A DNA stretch of 45,174 nucleotides from Saccoglossus kowalevskii (GCF_000003605.2 NW_003134352.1:87545-132718); one strand, 5' to 3'; counted from the first letter of the stretch, positions 9,930 through 23,713 are shown. Notes: generated from the sequence alone by a model not told the origin. Made by a program: numbers and translations.

Positions 9930-12689
9930 GTAGGATGAATGTGTTTTCTTTTATTTATATATCAGTGTATAGTGCCCTTCCTCATTAACCTACCCATATT
10001 TTACCTGACAAAATTACTTGAAAACAAATGATTTTGTTCTTCATGAGGTATTTATCATTAGCTTTTGAAAAAAATAATTATTATATATTAATTTGAAAAA
10101 TTATTACTCAGATAAAAAAAATATTAAGCTGTCGTAAGGTCCGGATATACAAACAGGAATAGACAGTTGTATGAAATAATTGAAGCGGTATGGGGCATTT
10201 TTAGTCATTAATAAGTCCTCATCGGCTATATCAAAGCATAACCAGTCGGTGACTGACTTAATGATGTAGCAGACACAAACAGTTATGTCATGATCCCACT
10301 GACATATTAGTTTGTTCTATTCTAACCTTTTGGCCAAGGTTTGTTAGATTCGGAAACAGAGCTGGCCAATAGATATCCTGTAGTGGAAAGAGCATTAACT
10401 GCCAAATTAAAGTACAAATAAATTTTAAATGTATTTTGTCATACTGGGACTTCAGCACCCTGTGAGTGATAGAGCATAGACTTCTTGCTGTATCTATACC
10501 ATTTCTAGTTTTAATAAGATTTTTTATGGATGTGGCTGTTAGGCAACTGCTTATTAACCTTATGTATCTCATTTTTAATTAATTTTAATTGAAAATGTAA
10601 ATACATATTCCTAATGCTGACTATAAATCGATTGACTCCATGAATTTACTGTTAAATGTTTTGATAGTAAATGTGTTTTTTTATATTAAATTTAATGATT
10701 ATTCTCGCATTTTGTATTTGTCTTTTTGTTACTCCAAGCTGTGTACATGAACATGTATATTAACCTTGGAATTACTATTGTTATTCAAATCAAAAGGATT
10801 TTAAATTTATATTTCTATTGTTTTTTTTCCTCCATGAGAAATAATCAGTTTATGCAAAAATAGAATATATTTAAAACCAAATATTCTTATGCAGATGATC
10901 TCTATTTATTGAAAAGGTTAAATTTTGCATGATGCTAAATGTACTTGTTGAAGCCTTAAATTAGGTGGTACTGTTCACTGTAATGAAGTTATTTATATCA
11001 CACAACATTACAAACAAGACACCCACCTTTTACTGTATAAGCTATAACCATATTCCACAATTTGAAGATATTCTGATATCAGGGAATATTGTATTTTTCT
11101 CCTAAAAGGTTTACTCTCACTGTCCTCAGAAGCATATAACATCGCAAAAATATAATTATATAATTCCCTGTATCAGAGACACACCTCCCCATCAGAAACA
11201 CGCATTACGTACAATGCGTTTTTATCACTATTATAAGTAACTCTTTTATCGCAGGACGGCTGCTTCATGTCTGTTCATGGACTAATTGTTATATAAATAA
11301 TCTAGCTGATTATATACTCCTTTAATAGTACTGGTCTATATTTCTCTTTTTATTCAGCTCTACTATGCCTAATACTTGAGTGTCAGCTTACGTAGCGTAG
11401 TCTTGTATTATTAGCGTCATCTTTTCCATCGCATTTATCAGCTTTCAAATACAAAATAAGTGTGTTGCATGGCAACTATTATCTATAAAAAACAGACAAT
11501 ATGGATTAATTTTCATATTTTGTTAATATTTCTGTTCCATATTTGTTGATTGATGATGATTTTTTATAATCAAAACATTGTTTTCTGACAGCACACAAAA
11601 ACATTTTGTAATGTGCCTACTCTTGGATTTTCTGGTACGTACCATTAATTCAAGGTATTTAGTCCAATGTAATATTTCTTACTAGTATACAAATTCTGTA
11701 AATTGTTGATGATGTTAATATTATAACAATCTGAGAGCTTGTAAAAACATTTTTGTTGTGTGGAAAATGCTGCAAGAGAACAGCTTGAAAACTACTTGCA
11801 TTTTGTTCTCAGATGAAAAACTCTTCTTACTATATACTACTGCTTGTCATAGGATTCTAACATCCTGACAGGGAGTTTTTTTTTTTGTTGGTTCACAACC
11901 CTAGTCTACTCATCATGGTTATTTGTCTATGTTGGTACAATTTGTCCTCATTCTTTATTTGGAATTTTATGTAGACACCCTGTTCGATGACTAAAAGTTT
12001 ATTTTGAAAAAAAATATCGCTATTAAGAAGGTAATATTTCTGCCGATTTTGAAAACCATGGCACTTGAAGTTGGTTGATATCACTTATTCATAGTGGTTG
12101 ACACTTGCATGTAGTATCATTGGCTAGTATTACCGTATCTAAGTATGTGTACATGTGTAAAAGTAATAATGGTAATAGTGAGAATCTGGAAACTGCAAAT
12201 TGAGATATCGTAGTATGACAGTTTTTGTAATAAGACCAATTCCAGGGGGAGTTAACACTATGATAAACTGCGAGAATCATTCTACATATGGGTCTACAGA
12301 TGATTGCGTCAGTGCACTTGAGAATAAAGAGAAAGAAAATTTGAATGGTGTATGCATCTCTTGTGAACTGGAAAATTAGAACTGATCGCAATTTGTGAAA
12401 AATCTCTCACTTGGGAAAATACAAATGCGACTCATTTACTATCAGCCATTCCACTGACATGTTCTATATATTTTCTCTACTTTTGTTACTGTATTCCTGT
12501 TATATCTTGTACCAAAGTTTGATATATTGGTTTATTGATCGTGATCGTGATACCTGTGAACTAACAAGCATATAATCAATGCATGTGTGTTTCATGAGAG
12601 GAACAGTTATGGGATAATGGACGAGGGATGCAGGGAGGATATCTGTTCAAATGAGAACTAAATAAAGAAATATCAGCATGAACAGTGAC
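9930..12689. other. Putative intron or intergenic DNA
   Basis: No firm exon. Acceptor-like sites with good pyrimidine tracts occur near 11129, 11360 and 11591. The last is followed by 43 open nucleotides (11592-11634) and a GTACGT donor-like site. A 13-bp X-box-like GTTGCATGGCAAC is at 11464-11476. None is strong enough to call alone. Confidence 0.4.
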
Positions 12690-12920
12690 TTAACCATTTT
12701 CACCACAAGTTCCCTCTTTTCAGCAAAAATTCAACATACAATCCTGTTTATAGTCTGCACTTTCCTTCAAAAGACTGGGACAAAAACAACCAATTTTTTT
12801 TTTTTTTTTTTGTAAAAATTTAAAATTGACTCAAATTTTGTCTGTAGGCTTCAAAATTAGGTTTCCTTTCCAGAAATATTAAAGAATATAAGAAAAAAGT
12901 GCGGAAAAAATACGCCAAAA
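12690..12920 (-). mobile_element. TTAACC-family MITE, copy B (one end lost)
   Basis: Read on the minus strand, it matches copy A from AAGAATATAAG through CAGACTATAAAC to the TTAA end at 12690. The other terminus has decayed beyond about 12920. A poly-T run of about 18 at 12797 interrupts the core and is not in other copies. Confidence 0.7.
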
Positions 12921-14106
12921 CTTCATAGCCCACCCCCTAGTTATGTGTAAAACATCATTGGCTGTTTTTTTCACTCTTTGCGAAGTGTGTTGTTACACCT
13001 TGGCGTAAAACTATTATAATATTCCCTAGATTGGGTGATTTTTAAATGAATTCAAGCTGACTCGCATATGTTGTATCTCTAATTGTTTTCAATACTGATT
13101 TTTTCAAAGATGTATCAGGTTGTTTATAGATGATTACGTCATAGTTGTTTTGTAATGTACTATCTGATCTTTACACTCTCAACTAGAGCCCTTTCACCAC
13201 CTTTAATAGTCATCTCTTGTCTCCTAACAGTATCGATAAAGTAGTCCTTATTTTTTTTTTTTTTTTACAGTTATATTTAGAACACCAATGCACTTACAAC
13301 GCCATATGCGAATGGTGTTTTTTTTTTTTTTTTTTTCATTTAAACAATATTTTTATTTTATAAAAATAAAAAGTAGTCCTTATTACTGTCTGCTTGTTTC
13401 AAACTGAAATACTGACAAGCTCACGAACATCTGGTTTCTGCTAAAATAATAAAAAATAAAATAAATGAAAAATGTCAAAAAAAATACTGTCACAGAATCA
13501 AAACCCTTCTTTAATTAACCTAATATCAAGCTTTTAGTTTGGTCAAAAATAAACATTTATATTAAAAAAATGAAAAACAAACAGAACGGTGATGAAAGTA
13601 CTTGTGTGTGTATAGAACTGAAACATTGCCTCAATTTTGATAGAAAATACAATCCTAATTCTGGATTAAGTTCACTAAAATGACCATAAAATATACTTGT
13701 CATAAGTATATTTAAATAACCATTTTCGTTTGCCAGACAATGATTGGGAAATTATGCTATGATATTGTTCTAACATTGAAAAGGTGACGCAGACAAATCC
13801 CATAAAAGTCGTGTACATTTAGAATGCAATGAAGAATGATTGATGATGATGAAATGGACTGGTAATATCTGACAGAGACAGAGTAATTTGAACAAGCTGT
13901 TATTTTCTAAATTTGGGGGGAAAGGTGGGGGTTTTTGCCAGAAATACAATGTTTATTGAATGCAAGATTATCTTCTCAGTTTATGAATTGCAGATTTGTT
14001 ATAGACAATAAAAAATAAACATTTTCCAACTACAATTATGATTTGCCAGCTTTGAGGGGCAGTTATTGGCATAACAACTTCACTGCATTGAAAGTACATG
14101 CAAGTA
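12921..14106. other. No gene; contains one retroposon
   Basis: Apart from the insertion at 13238-13384 this is AT-rich sequence without recognisable signals. Confidence 0.5.
13238..13384 (-). mobile_element. Short retroposon with 15-bp target duplication
   Basis: AAAGTAGTCCTTATT occurs at 13238-13252 and again at 13370-13384. Between them are 117 bp that begin, right after the first copy, with a poly-T run of about 14. Read on the minus strand this is an insert ending in poly-A next to its target duplication, the hallmark of LINE-driven retroposition. The insert also has an internal A-rich run, and an inverted pair AACACCA/TGGTGTT around GCCATATGCG. It could be a short SINE or a retrotransposed small RNA; its source is not recognised. 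Confidence 0.75.
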
Positions 14107-14329
14107 TTAACCTTTTCAACACCAGACCACCTTGCCCAAATTTTTCTGCACTTTTTTCTTATAATCTTTAATATTTCTGGAAATGAACCCTTATTTTGGA
14201 GCCAACAGACAGAATTTGAGTCAAATTTCAGTTTTTACTCAAACTTTTGCTATTTTTGTCCCAGTCTTTTGAATTAAAGTACATAGTATAAACGGGCACT
14301 ATTTTGTGAATTTGTGATGAAAAGGTTAA
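14107..14329 (+). mobile_element. TTAACC-family MITE, copy C (complete)
   Basis: It starts TTAACCTTTTCAACACCAGACC and ends GTGATGAAAAGGTTAA, 223 bp, with the family core (AATATTTCTGGAAATGAACC, GAGCCAACAGACAGAATTTG). TTAA is present at both edges. Confidence 0.85.
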
Positions 14330-14977
14330 AGATGGATTAGATTTTTTCATGCTAAAATTTTGGTATAATATTTGCCACATTTTTATGTAATTCTTTGTTA
14401 ATTCTAGATCAAATTGTCATATTTCCCTATTGCAGGGCTTGATAAACATTTTTTAATAGATACTGAAAAATTGATTCTGGGAAAAGTAATAGAAGTTGAC
14501 TTTGGCACTTAGAGGGTAATTGAAACTAGAATCATCTTGTCATTGCATGTATAAATTGGATTGTGACCATAAAGATTTATGTTGAATAGTGAATGTTGGT
14601 AAAATGACTACTATTGCAAAAAAACTTCATTTCACAAACGGCTACAATCTTCATGAAATTGACAAATGGGAACTGTTTTTTAGATAAGAGAACATTTAGT
14701 GAACATTTCTGATAGTGCTAATAGAAAAAAATAACGAATTATTTAAATTAAATTTATTGGTCATGGAATCGTGTTGTATATGTAGTGTACCATAATTCAA
14801 TTACATCTAACGCAACACAGAAAATTGCTTTTGTCAGTGAATATCCACTGTAGAGGAAGGATTTTGTTATGTGGTCAGCTGTTTGTACAGCATTGACAGC
14901 ATATACGTACATGTAAGTAAAACATGTGACATAATATCAGAGTACAAGTTTTGTTCTATTGTCAGCTGTTTGTACAG

Positions 14978-15123
14978 CATGGACCATATCGCAATTCAAA
15001 ATCATAATGAATTGTGGGATACTTTTGTCCTAATCAAATAAAACTCCGTCAAACACAATGCTTATGCAACCTGACAAAATATCCCGCAATTCACTCACAT
15101 TTGGAATTGCGATAAGGTCCATG
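14978..15123. mobile_element. Hairpin MITE with CATGGACC ends
   Basis: The left arm (CATGGACCATATCGCAATTC, then GAATTGTGGGATACTTTTGTC) and the reversed right arm (CATGGACCTTATCGCAATTC, then GAATTGCGGGATATTTTGTC) pair over about 50 bp with few mismatches. The 146-bp unit would fold into a long hairpin. No coding capacity. No second copy was seen in this window. Confidence 0.75.
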
Positions 15124-15200
15124 GTCTGCATACTAACTGAAACAAGGCATTATATCAGCAGCTCTGTTCTGTACAGTACAACATGTATTTGTATGGAATG

Positions 15201-15417
15201 ATACTTTAAAACACATTGAAATAGCTACATGCCATTTTAGCGAATTTGACTCAATACATGAATTAATTAAATCTTATTTTAGCTAAAATACCAATTATCA
15301 CATTGTGAGAATATACTTTATTCTAAATCAGCGACATCTTGAGTTAGCGAAATTACAGGTTAGCGAGCTAAATTAGCTAAAATGACATGCTAGCTAAAAA
15401 GACGTGTTTTACAGTAT
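15201..15417. mobile_element. ACTGTAAAA-family MITE with long inverted repeats
   Basis: The left end ATACTTTAAAACAC...GCCATTTTAGCGAA matches the reversed right end ATACTGTAAAACAC...GTCATTTTAGCTAA over about 45 bp. The interior is rich in TTAGCTAAAT-like motifs. Elements with these ends and GCTAAAA/GCGAAAA interiors are common in marine invertebrate genomes. Confidence 0.7.
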
Positions 15418-15495
15418 GCGATAGAATGTGACTGAAATGTAGCATTATACTAGTGTTTATGTTATCTTCTCTGTAGTCAGCTGTTTGTACAGTAT

Positions 15496-18400
15496 GATCT
15501 ACTTAGATGCATTTGATATTAGGCGTGGCATAAATGCATTCCTAATAATAGTAATATTTACACAGAGCACAAATTGAAATGCAATAAAACCTACAGAAAA
15601 ATGTATGCACAGTGCCTTCTTAGTAAGAACCTAAAAAACATGATACGTAATCTTATCCACATTCGTGCTTATGCTATACACTGATAGGAACATATTTCTG
15701 ACTAGTTATTTTTATGATTTGTTGTATAAATTGTAATTAAAAATTAATGGATGGCAATACTTTGAAAACAACTGTAAAATACTTAGCATTACTGGTTAAT
15801 TTAAAAGTGCCAAAGAAATGATTAAATTAATGAAAATCCAGGGTAGTTGAGTGATTGGAATAGGTCTGTAGACTTTAATATTTAAACGGTGGATGTAGAG
15901 TCAACGTATATGAACATCTTTGTAGCACTGTATTTTTAAAAGCTTTGAGAATACATTCGGTAACACCCATGGGAGAATCTAGTAAAATATTGCCAAAAGG
16001 TATTTCTACACTCAGTGAAGGTACTGAGGAATTCTGTCTCTTCACAATTACATGCTTTTCAGAGATATATAGATACAAGACAATTCAATGATCTTATAAG
16101 TTGATAAGAATATTATCCTTAACCAAAACTCATCAACTTTGAACTTTAAAAGGGAAATAAAAAGAATCATGACTGCCATTTATAATGGAATAAATTTAAT
16201 GTATTTCAGGAGAATATTAACCTTAAATGCTGTCTGTATTGTTTCTGCGCATTTAGTACTCAGTTTTAACAGGTTTCACTACATACAAGACATCTATAAA
16301 TATGAACTGAACAATATTTTTTAGTTCTTTTGGTGTTCAGTTTAGCTGGCTTTCATGACTAAAGCAACAACCAAGCCACTTTTTTCTTGCATCCTTTAAC
16401 GAGATGCGTTAAAAGCCGATATCATATTTGCTTTGTACATCGTGCAGTGCCAACATGATAACCTGTTGATATTACTAGATACAGCCTAAGGCACTGATCC
16501 CAGTATGATTCAATGACGTTACAGTTTCCTGTTTATTTTGATGAGCTTTATCTCCTGCAGGGTTCTAACTAATTTAAATGTTAATCCTGTATAAAAGAGA
16601 TAGTGAACCCTGTGTTCCTTAGTGTGCAGAAGTTGCTTGTAATTACAAACATGTCCTTGCAAATAATAGTTGGGATGTGTCAAATATTAATTACACTGTA
16701 TTGTTACTTCAAAATAAAGGATGTGATGTTTTGGAATTATTGTTTTTTTTAAACGTCTTTTAAAACAAACAAATTAATTATATTGTAAAAATGAGGTGTG
16801 TGTAAATAGGTTTACAGTCGAAAAATATGAAACTTGCTGTTTCTTGGACAAAAAAAACTATTTTTAAATTAAATTATCAGTCCTTGTGTTTGATCTCTGG
16901 GGGGTTCTGTATCTTGGTACTTTATTAATAACGAGAATTTCTAAATTATTTTGCGTAAATAATGTGTCATTGAAGTTCAAAAACATGGCAAAAATTTGAG
17001 GTAAAACATTAAAATTTTATATGGAATGTTACACAACAATACCCCCAGAAGTACTAGGATGTGTGACCTTTAGTAGCATAAGATAAATCTGATGCATTCA
17101 GAACAGACAATGTCATATCCCACAATGCAAAGTTGTAAACCTTTTTACCACAATTATCAACACATGTACTGTATCCTTCCACAAAATAGTCCTTATCAAA
17201 TGTGATGTATACAATACAGAGTTAGAAATCTCTGCATTGTATCTTATCATCAGTTATTTTTGTTTAAATAAACAAAGTTCCAACAGCGCATAGTTCAAAC
17301 AAATCTAGAAACCTGGGAATGGTAAAACCAGATATGAAATTTTATTTGCTGGTCATCTGTAAACAAATAAATTTTAATGAGATTGTAGTTATGGTGTTTC
17401 CAAGACAACAGAACAAATTAATTGGCCAACAGACTCTAAGCTTAGCCTGAGCACTAGATAATGATTTTAATCCTTCTGCCTCCATTTTCATCTCATCTCT
17501 GTATGTATCAGAATGGCAGAATAAAACTGTTACGTCATTTTTTTATTTAATAATGAACACTATTACTGAATTAATTTTTACATTTAATTTTTTACTACAC
17601 CATATTGAAATACTAAAATCAATTTAGGCTGAAACATGACCAATGTGAAAATAAGGACAAGGAGGTATAACAAGATTAAAAACACTGAAAAAATAGTGAC
17701 ATTGACATAAATGGATACAAGAGCTTGGGTACCAACCAACTTTTTAATTAGTAAATGTGCAGGATTGCATGATTTTATTTTGAAAAATCAAATTGATGAA
17801 ATGGATGAAGGATATGAAATGACTAACTTTGAGATATAGTTGAATCCTGTTTTTGTCATCATATGTTATAGCAATTTTTGAGGTGTCAATGACTTGGAAA
17901 CTTGATCTGATTCAAACTTTAATCAGTTATGGATCATAATCAAATCTCAATCTTGATTTTGTTAGATTTTGTAATCAACATTTTTCACATGTCGCTTGAT
18001 GCACATATTTTGTCATGTTGACTGACTCAAAAGTGAAATGTATTAATTTTTTAGAAAGTGCCAGAGTGCATGGTCACATCCTACTTTCTTGATGTCATTT
18101 TCAAGTATGTAAATACACTTTATGTATACTAAATTTTGATGCGTGATGCACAATAAGGATGCTTTCAATTTAAAAAGATGTTCTGAGATGACTCTCTACT
18201 GGGGCAAGGCATGCAGAGTTTTGCTATGTCTGGATGTTTTGGCAAATATGATTGTTTGTAATGAACTGACGAAGGACAAGTGATATATCATTTTCATATA
18301 AGTTTAATTCTTATCCATTGTAAAAACAGGAACTGGGGCTGACCGGTACTTGGCACCTCACTGTTTTGTCTATACTATAGTATATACTCTCTCCAATTGT

Positions 18401-20632
18401 GGCTTTCGCTATTAATGGTGGTCAGTGCAGCTTTCAATAGAAACTGTTTTGTATGGGCATGTTCAACAGATGTGATTTGGTTTTGTTAACGTGTGAATTC
18501 ATGTCACTCTTGTTGAATGTAGTGTCATCCGTTTTTTTTTTTTGTTATCTGTGATATATAATCAGTCATATTTCATTTTCATGATGGATGATTGGACTCA
18601 ATCATCCATTTTCACATCATGGTGCTTTCCATACCAGTGATTTAATAATATATCCCACTAAATAATTGTTCTATGAAACATTTTAGTGTAATTTTCACAA
18701 TGTAAGTTCAAACCCCTCCAGAATACATGTCAATATAAAACAATAAAAATATTTTAAAGCTTTTTGAACCAACGGTTGTATGGAACTTCATACGTGGAGC
18801 ACTGAAAACAATAAAATATACCTTTTCCTATGTGGTATGTTAAATTGGTGACATAACATTCAAACTCTGTCCTTTGTTTTACAGTGTACACATAATTACT
18901 ATAGCGTAAGACGAAAATAGAATACCGTCAGTCAAACAAAATTTCGCACAGAGCAATATGTTGCTATTTCTGGCTGTTATCTTTTATCTCTCATAAAATT
19001 ATTACTACAGGCATGAAAAAGATGTATAATAATAAATTTAAAGTTATCACAAGAATACGGCAATGTTTATACTCTGTATGGAATTATCTTCATTATGTAT
19101 TTGTCGATACGATCTCTGTATTCTCCTGACAATCTCATAATATCAACATTTCTTCAGTACATGGGAGATAAAAATAACTGTAATTACTGCTTTTTTCCTT
19201 ACTTATTTTATTTTGACTGGAATTTATGGATTTGACACATGTATTTTTTTTTACTGATTTGTCACAAAGTATACTCAAACCGTAGGATTACCTTTCTTTT
19301 GACTTGTTACCTCTGAAAATTAAATTATATTAGATTATTACGAAAATATCGTAAGTGTGCATGAACCATAATACACTGTTCGTATCGACCAGGGCATAGT
19401 GAAATCCGATGCAATCACGTAATTTGTCTAAGTGAACTTTGTGGTATTCACAGAGTAATCTTATTATTTGATAACCTTATTGTTACATATATTTTCCTGC
19501 TTTTCGTCATAATTCAGACATAACAGCCGAAAAAGCCAGACATTTGTGCCCATGTGATCACTTGTGTTAAATCGCATGTTTTTATTTCAAAAAACGCTAC
19601 ATTTTTGCTGGGTTTAACATAAGTAAAGAAAATATAATAAACATTTTCCAAATAAAAATGACGGACGTAATATATTTAAGTGCGTCTGTACAGTGTCGGG
19701 TTATATGCATAAGAAAACCAATTTGTTAGTTACCGCTGCTAGATACATATTTAGAGCTTATGAACAATGGTGTTTGTTAGACAATACAAGACCTCTCTTG
19801 GTAAAATTAGCATATTTTTCGGAAGATAATAACGAAGCAAAAGCAGTTGAATCATACACACACAATCACTTCTAGTGCTAGATATAAGACCTTGCTTCAG
19901 CCAATCAGATTGCTAGATTCAGACTAAACATAATATAATAATGTTTTACTATTTAACTGACAAAAAAGAAATACCTATTTTGAGTTATCTTGACTTGTTA
20001 TAAATCTTGCTTTCATCTTTCAATATTAATACAGAATGTATTGAAATTTACAGAAACTTTACATTTGAAAGGTTTTGTGTCCGTAAAATACTAGATTTTA
20101 ATTGTCATACCCTGTAAATTGTTGTTCCATCTCAGCTCAGCAAACATGAATTTTGAATTACTTTATTTTCAAATTTCTATGAGAATGTATTAAAAAATTA
20201 AATTTAAATTAATAATTATACTATAAAGCAGAATATCATTGATATAATAATATTTTGTTAACACTATTGATATGACGCGAAAAATAATATATTTGCTGTT
20301 TCGAAAAAAAATCGGATCAAGAAATACACTATAGATTGTGTAAATTTGATGGTAGAAATTCACAAATAAAAAGTTGTGAAAACAGTATAAATTATGTTTC
20401 TGTATATATTGATTATATTTGTAATGAAGAATAGTATATGTTTACAAAAACTTACAATGAGCAGATTAATCCTGTGGAAAACATCCTGTTTTTATTGAGT
20501 CCAGCTGTTTCATTTGTGTGAGAATTACAAGGTACGTGCATTCAGATATGAATGAACAGCATATAATGTATCTGATTTGTTTATATATAAACAGATAGTA
20601 CTTTTTATCTTATATTTATTAGTTTTTTGTAG
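15496..20632. other. No gene recognised over 5 kb
   Basis: Only short open frames. Acceptor-like sites at 16622 and 17512 precede open stretches without credible donors. A possible 16-nt microexon (18330-18345) is discussed in the findings. Near 17138-17225, CCACAAAATAGTCC resembles part of the TTAACC MITE, but too little is left to call. Confidence 0.45.
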
Positions 20633-21120
20633 TCAAAGCGATATTGAATTAAGAATTTGACTTGAGATAATACCAGTACAATATTTTCAGCAGTCTGTGC
20701 ATATTAATTAGCTAATTTACATATACCTACTTATACTACCATGTTTTACTATCAAAGCAGTAGTGAATTAAGGAATTTAACTTGACATAATATCGGTACA
20801 GTATTTTCTGCTGTCTGTGCATATTAATTTAATAGCTAATTTGCATACATCCCTACAGTACTACCATGTTTTACTATTAGAATAGCATTAAATTAAACAA
20901 CTTGAGTTGGGATTAAACCCAAAACAAATATTCTTTCCTGCAGTCTGCATATTTGTGCATATAAAATAGCTAATTTACCTAAACTTTCATGTTTTACCAC
21001 CAAACATTCTACTATAATTTAGATGAAATATTTATTATTTTCAACTGTTTGGATATTTATGAATATTAAATAAGTTAATTTGCATATACTACTAAGAACC
21101 TTGCATTTACAATCAGTAAC
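20633..21120 (+). repeat. Degenerate tandem array, about 4 units of 119-125 bp
   Basis: Units start near 20633, 20752, 20877 and 21001. Shared landmarks are GAATTAA...TTGACTTGA, CAGTCTGTGCATATTAAT, TAGCTAATTTACATA and ACTACCATGTTTTACTA. Divergence increases to the right, as if the array has been decaying from that side. Confidence 0.75.
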
Positions 21121-22610
21121 AGCAGGTCATGCAGTATAGTAATGATGTTCAGCAGTGCTATGGACACTGACTACATGTATAATTCAATTGGGTCAATCAA
21201 AGTATCTTTTGTAAAAATGCATTGCTCTGGGACATGGACAACATTGTACGTTAAATAAAGTAGGTTCAAATTCACCTTAGCTTCCAACTCATTCACTTTA
21301 AACATCTCAAATAAAAAGATGCATGATTTACTAGTAGGTTCATCTTTACATGTGGGTTTATAAAGTGACGTTGGAATTTTTGATGATCTCCATGACATGG
21401 TATGCATAATAGAAAATATTTGGTTGACAATATATATGTGTACTGATGGTTCAATTCTGCTCATTTCCATATATTATTTCTTGTGTCACCACATAAAGTC
21501 TGTTTTAATTATATCACACGTTCAGTGTACTTTTTATAAATTTATGGTCCAATAATCAGATTTGATTAATAAATGTAGCTGCATGTATTTTCATTTTTCC
21601 AGTCCTAATATATTTTTCATGTTTTGATTGTTTTTAAAGTGTATCAATCTAACATGAGCGTATACTAATATGGATTTACAGCCACAAACCAAAATCTCTA
21701 TCTATGTATGTGGACAGCATGTATGAATATGGTAATCAATGCATTTTAATACAATGATACATCAGCATGTTAATAACTGCAAGCCAACATCTCTGTCTGT
21801 GGACAGCATTGTGCTAATAATCTCATTAAAATATTGAGATTTCTGCAAATGATGATGAATCAGACATAAAGTAACTGCAAACTGTTAAATTTCCTCATTA
21901 AGTATGTTCATAATTAGATGATATTTGTACAGTTCAGTGTCATTTTCACAGAAACAGAATTCTATATTTTACTGTTTCACAAAATTAAGTAAAAATTTGT
22001 CATAATTGTTTCTTGATATGAACCAAGATTATGTTCTATTCTATCATCAAATGATTTTTTTGTCAGCACATATAAATATTCAATACAATAAAACTACGCA
22101 AATATGTATTCACTTTGGATTTATAATGCTATGTATCAATATTAAAATTGCTAGTTTATTCTCAATTTCAGTGATTTCAGAAATTAAATTAAATGTTCTA
22201 TCATTTATGTAATCAAAGTACTCAAAATTTGTTCTTTTTATGTATCGCCTCTAAAACCACTAATATCTGTCAGCATGTATCATGTAAAACATATGATTCA
22301 TTTTTTACTGCCATCGGATGTAAATATCCAAGGGAAACATGTGCGACAAGATGCTACAGGTACATGTATTGTACAGATGTATGAATGAAAGCTAACTAAC
22401 TATCAGTCAGTTTCAATCAGTTGACATTCTCCCACGCAGATCCCCTAGGGGTGTACAAAATTAATTTAGCGCTATTGGTTAGTTTTATTATCTTGAAGTT
22501 CAAGTACAGAGCCTGTCATACTCAGTGCCCAGGAGTTTTATTAAAAGATATTTAAGTGGACTGTAGGGTCACCAAGATTTTAAGTATGCAAGCCTATATT
22601 ATTACTGCTT
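21121..22610. other. No gene recognised
   Basis: One loose duplication is visible: CCAAAATCTCTATCTATG...TGTGGACAGCAT near 21690 resembles CCAACATCTCTGTCTGTGGACAGCAT near 21784. Otherwise AT-rich single-copy-looking sequence. Confidence 0.45.
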
Positions 22611-22770
22611 TGTATGTGATTTCCATTAGTTTTATGGTCCTGTCCAGATACTGTTCTGGATTGATTATGCACGTTTGATTACTCCTGTGTTGTATGTGAT
22701 TTCCATTTATTTCATAGTCCTGTCCAGATTGTCTTTCCGATTCAATATACGTTCGGTATAATACTGATGT
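22611..22770 (+). repeat. Two tandem 80-bp units
   Basis: TGTATGTGATTTCCATT starts at 22611 and again at 22691, each followed by TAT/CATAGTCCTGTCCAGAT. The second half of each unit has diverged. Confidence 0.7.
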
Positions 22771-23200
22771 TTTATAGCCGAACGCTTTAATCTTTCCCCA
22801 TGAAATGTTGGTGCAACATTTTGTGCAAGTCTTGTTCAAAATTTATAGAATAATATAGAGAAATTTATGTACTTTATTTTTCAAAAAATGGAATATTTTA
22901 TGTTTATCACTTAAATGTTATGTGAGATGAATTGCGTACCTTGAGTATATAATAATCAGTAAATGTTGTGCAACAGTTCTTCAGTTTTCTTTTAATATTG
23001 TCCTTGAATTATCAAATTCCAATTAAATGTATGAAAAAAATACCATGTGATTTAGGATTTGATATTATTATTAGCGTTAGAGAACAAAATTAAATTAATT
23101 GTATTTATAGATGCACCCACTTAACAAAAGATTTTGTTGCTTTTCATTATTGATCAATTGTCTCCTACATTATACAAATTTTGAAAGCAAAAGCATGTGT
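22771..23200. other. No gene recognised
   Basis: AT-rich sequence without recognisable signals. Confidence 0.5.
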
Positions 23201-23300
23201 AAATAATAATAATAATAATTTTATTAGCCTTTGAAACGGCGTAAAAAGTAACATACAAGTGTATTACATGTTCATGTAAATTTTTTTGATCCATATAACA
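23201..23300 (-). mobile_element. Possible retrotransposon 3' tail
   Basis: On the minus strand the sequence reads ACGCCGTTTCAAAGGC, then AATAAAATTATTATTATT. A short GCC/GGC hairpin, a poly(A) signal and a TTA microsatellite in this order resemble the 3' ends of CR1/L2-like LINEs. Only the tail is visible and no reverse transcriptase remains. Confidence 0.4.
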
Positions 23301-23713
23301 TATTTGGAGTGGAATATTCTGTGTAATGTAGGTAATCTGAGCAGGAACGATTCGTAGCTGCAATTATCTGGCATTAAATGATTAATAAATATCGTGACGT
23401 TGTTATAAGATTGTTAGGCATGAAGCAAGCATAATGTTTTCATTTGGGGCAATTAAAGTAATTGGTCCAGAGATGTGCATGGCGCCATGACGTTGAGTTT
23501 TATTGTATTTCAATGTTGTTTGTCTATCTTTATTGTGCCATATATTATATTTGCAACATCTACATGCATCGTGGGAATCACATGTTGTGATAACATTTAA
23601 TGTCTTGAGGTATCTGTTACAGGATCCCATCATGTTAATTCCCCTTGGCAGAATAGTCAATCAAATTACAACTATATGGAGATGTGACTGTGATGTGCAG
23701 TCTTTATTCTGAC

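Larger units (their letters stand above)
14874..15495 (+). repeat. Three copies of a 20-bp motif
   Basis: GTCAGCTGTTTGTACAGCA is at 14874, at 14961 and, with one change, at 15476. The first two are 87 bp apart. The second and third are separated by two hairpin elements, so an older tandem repeat may have been split by insertions. Confidence 0.6.

Noticed and set aside
12089-12391. 100-codon hydrophobic minus-strand frame
   Set aside because: AT-rich composition, no domain, no splice or promoter support; within chance expectation.
17138-17225. Possible ninth TTAACC MITE fragment (CCACAAAATAGTCC)
   Set aside because: Similarity limited to one 14-bp block and a weak CTTTTTACCAC end.
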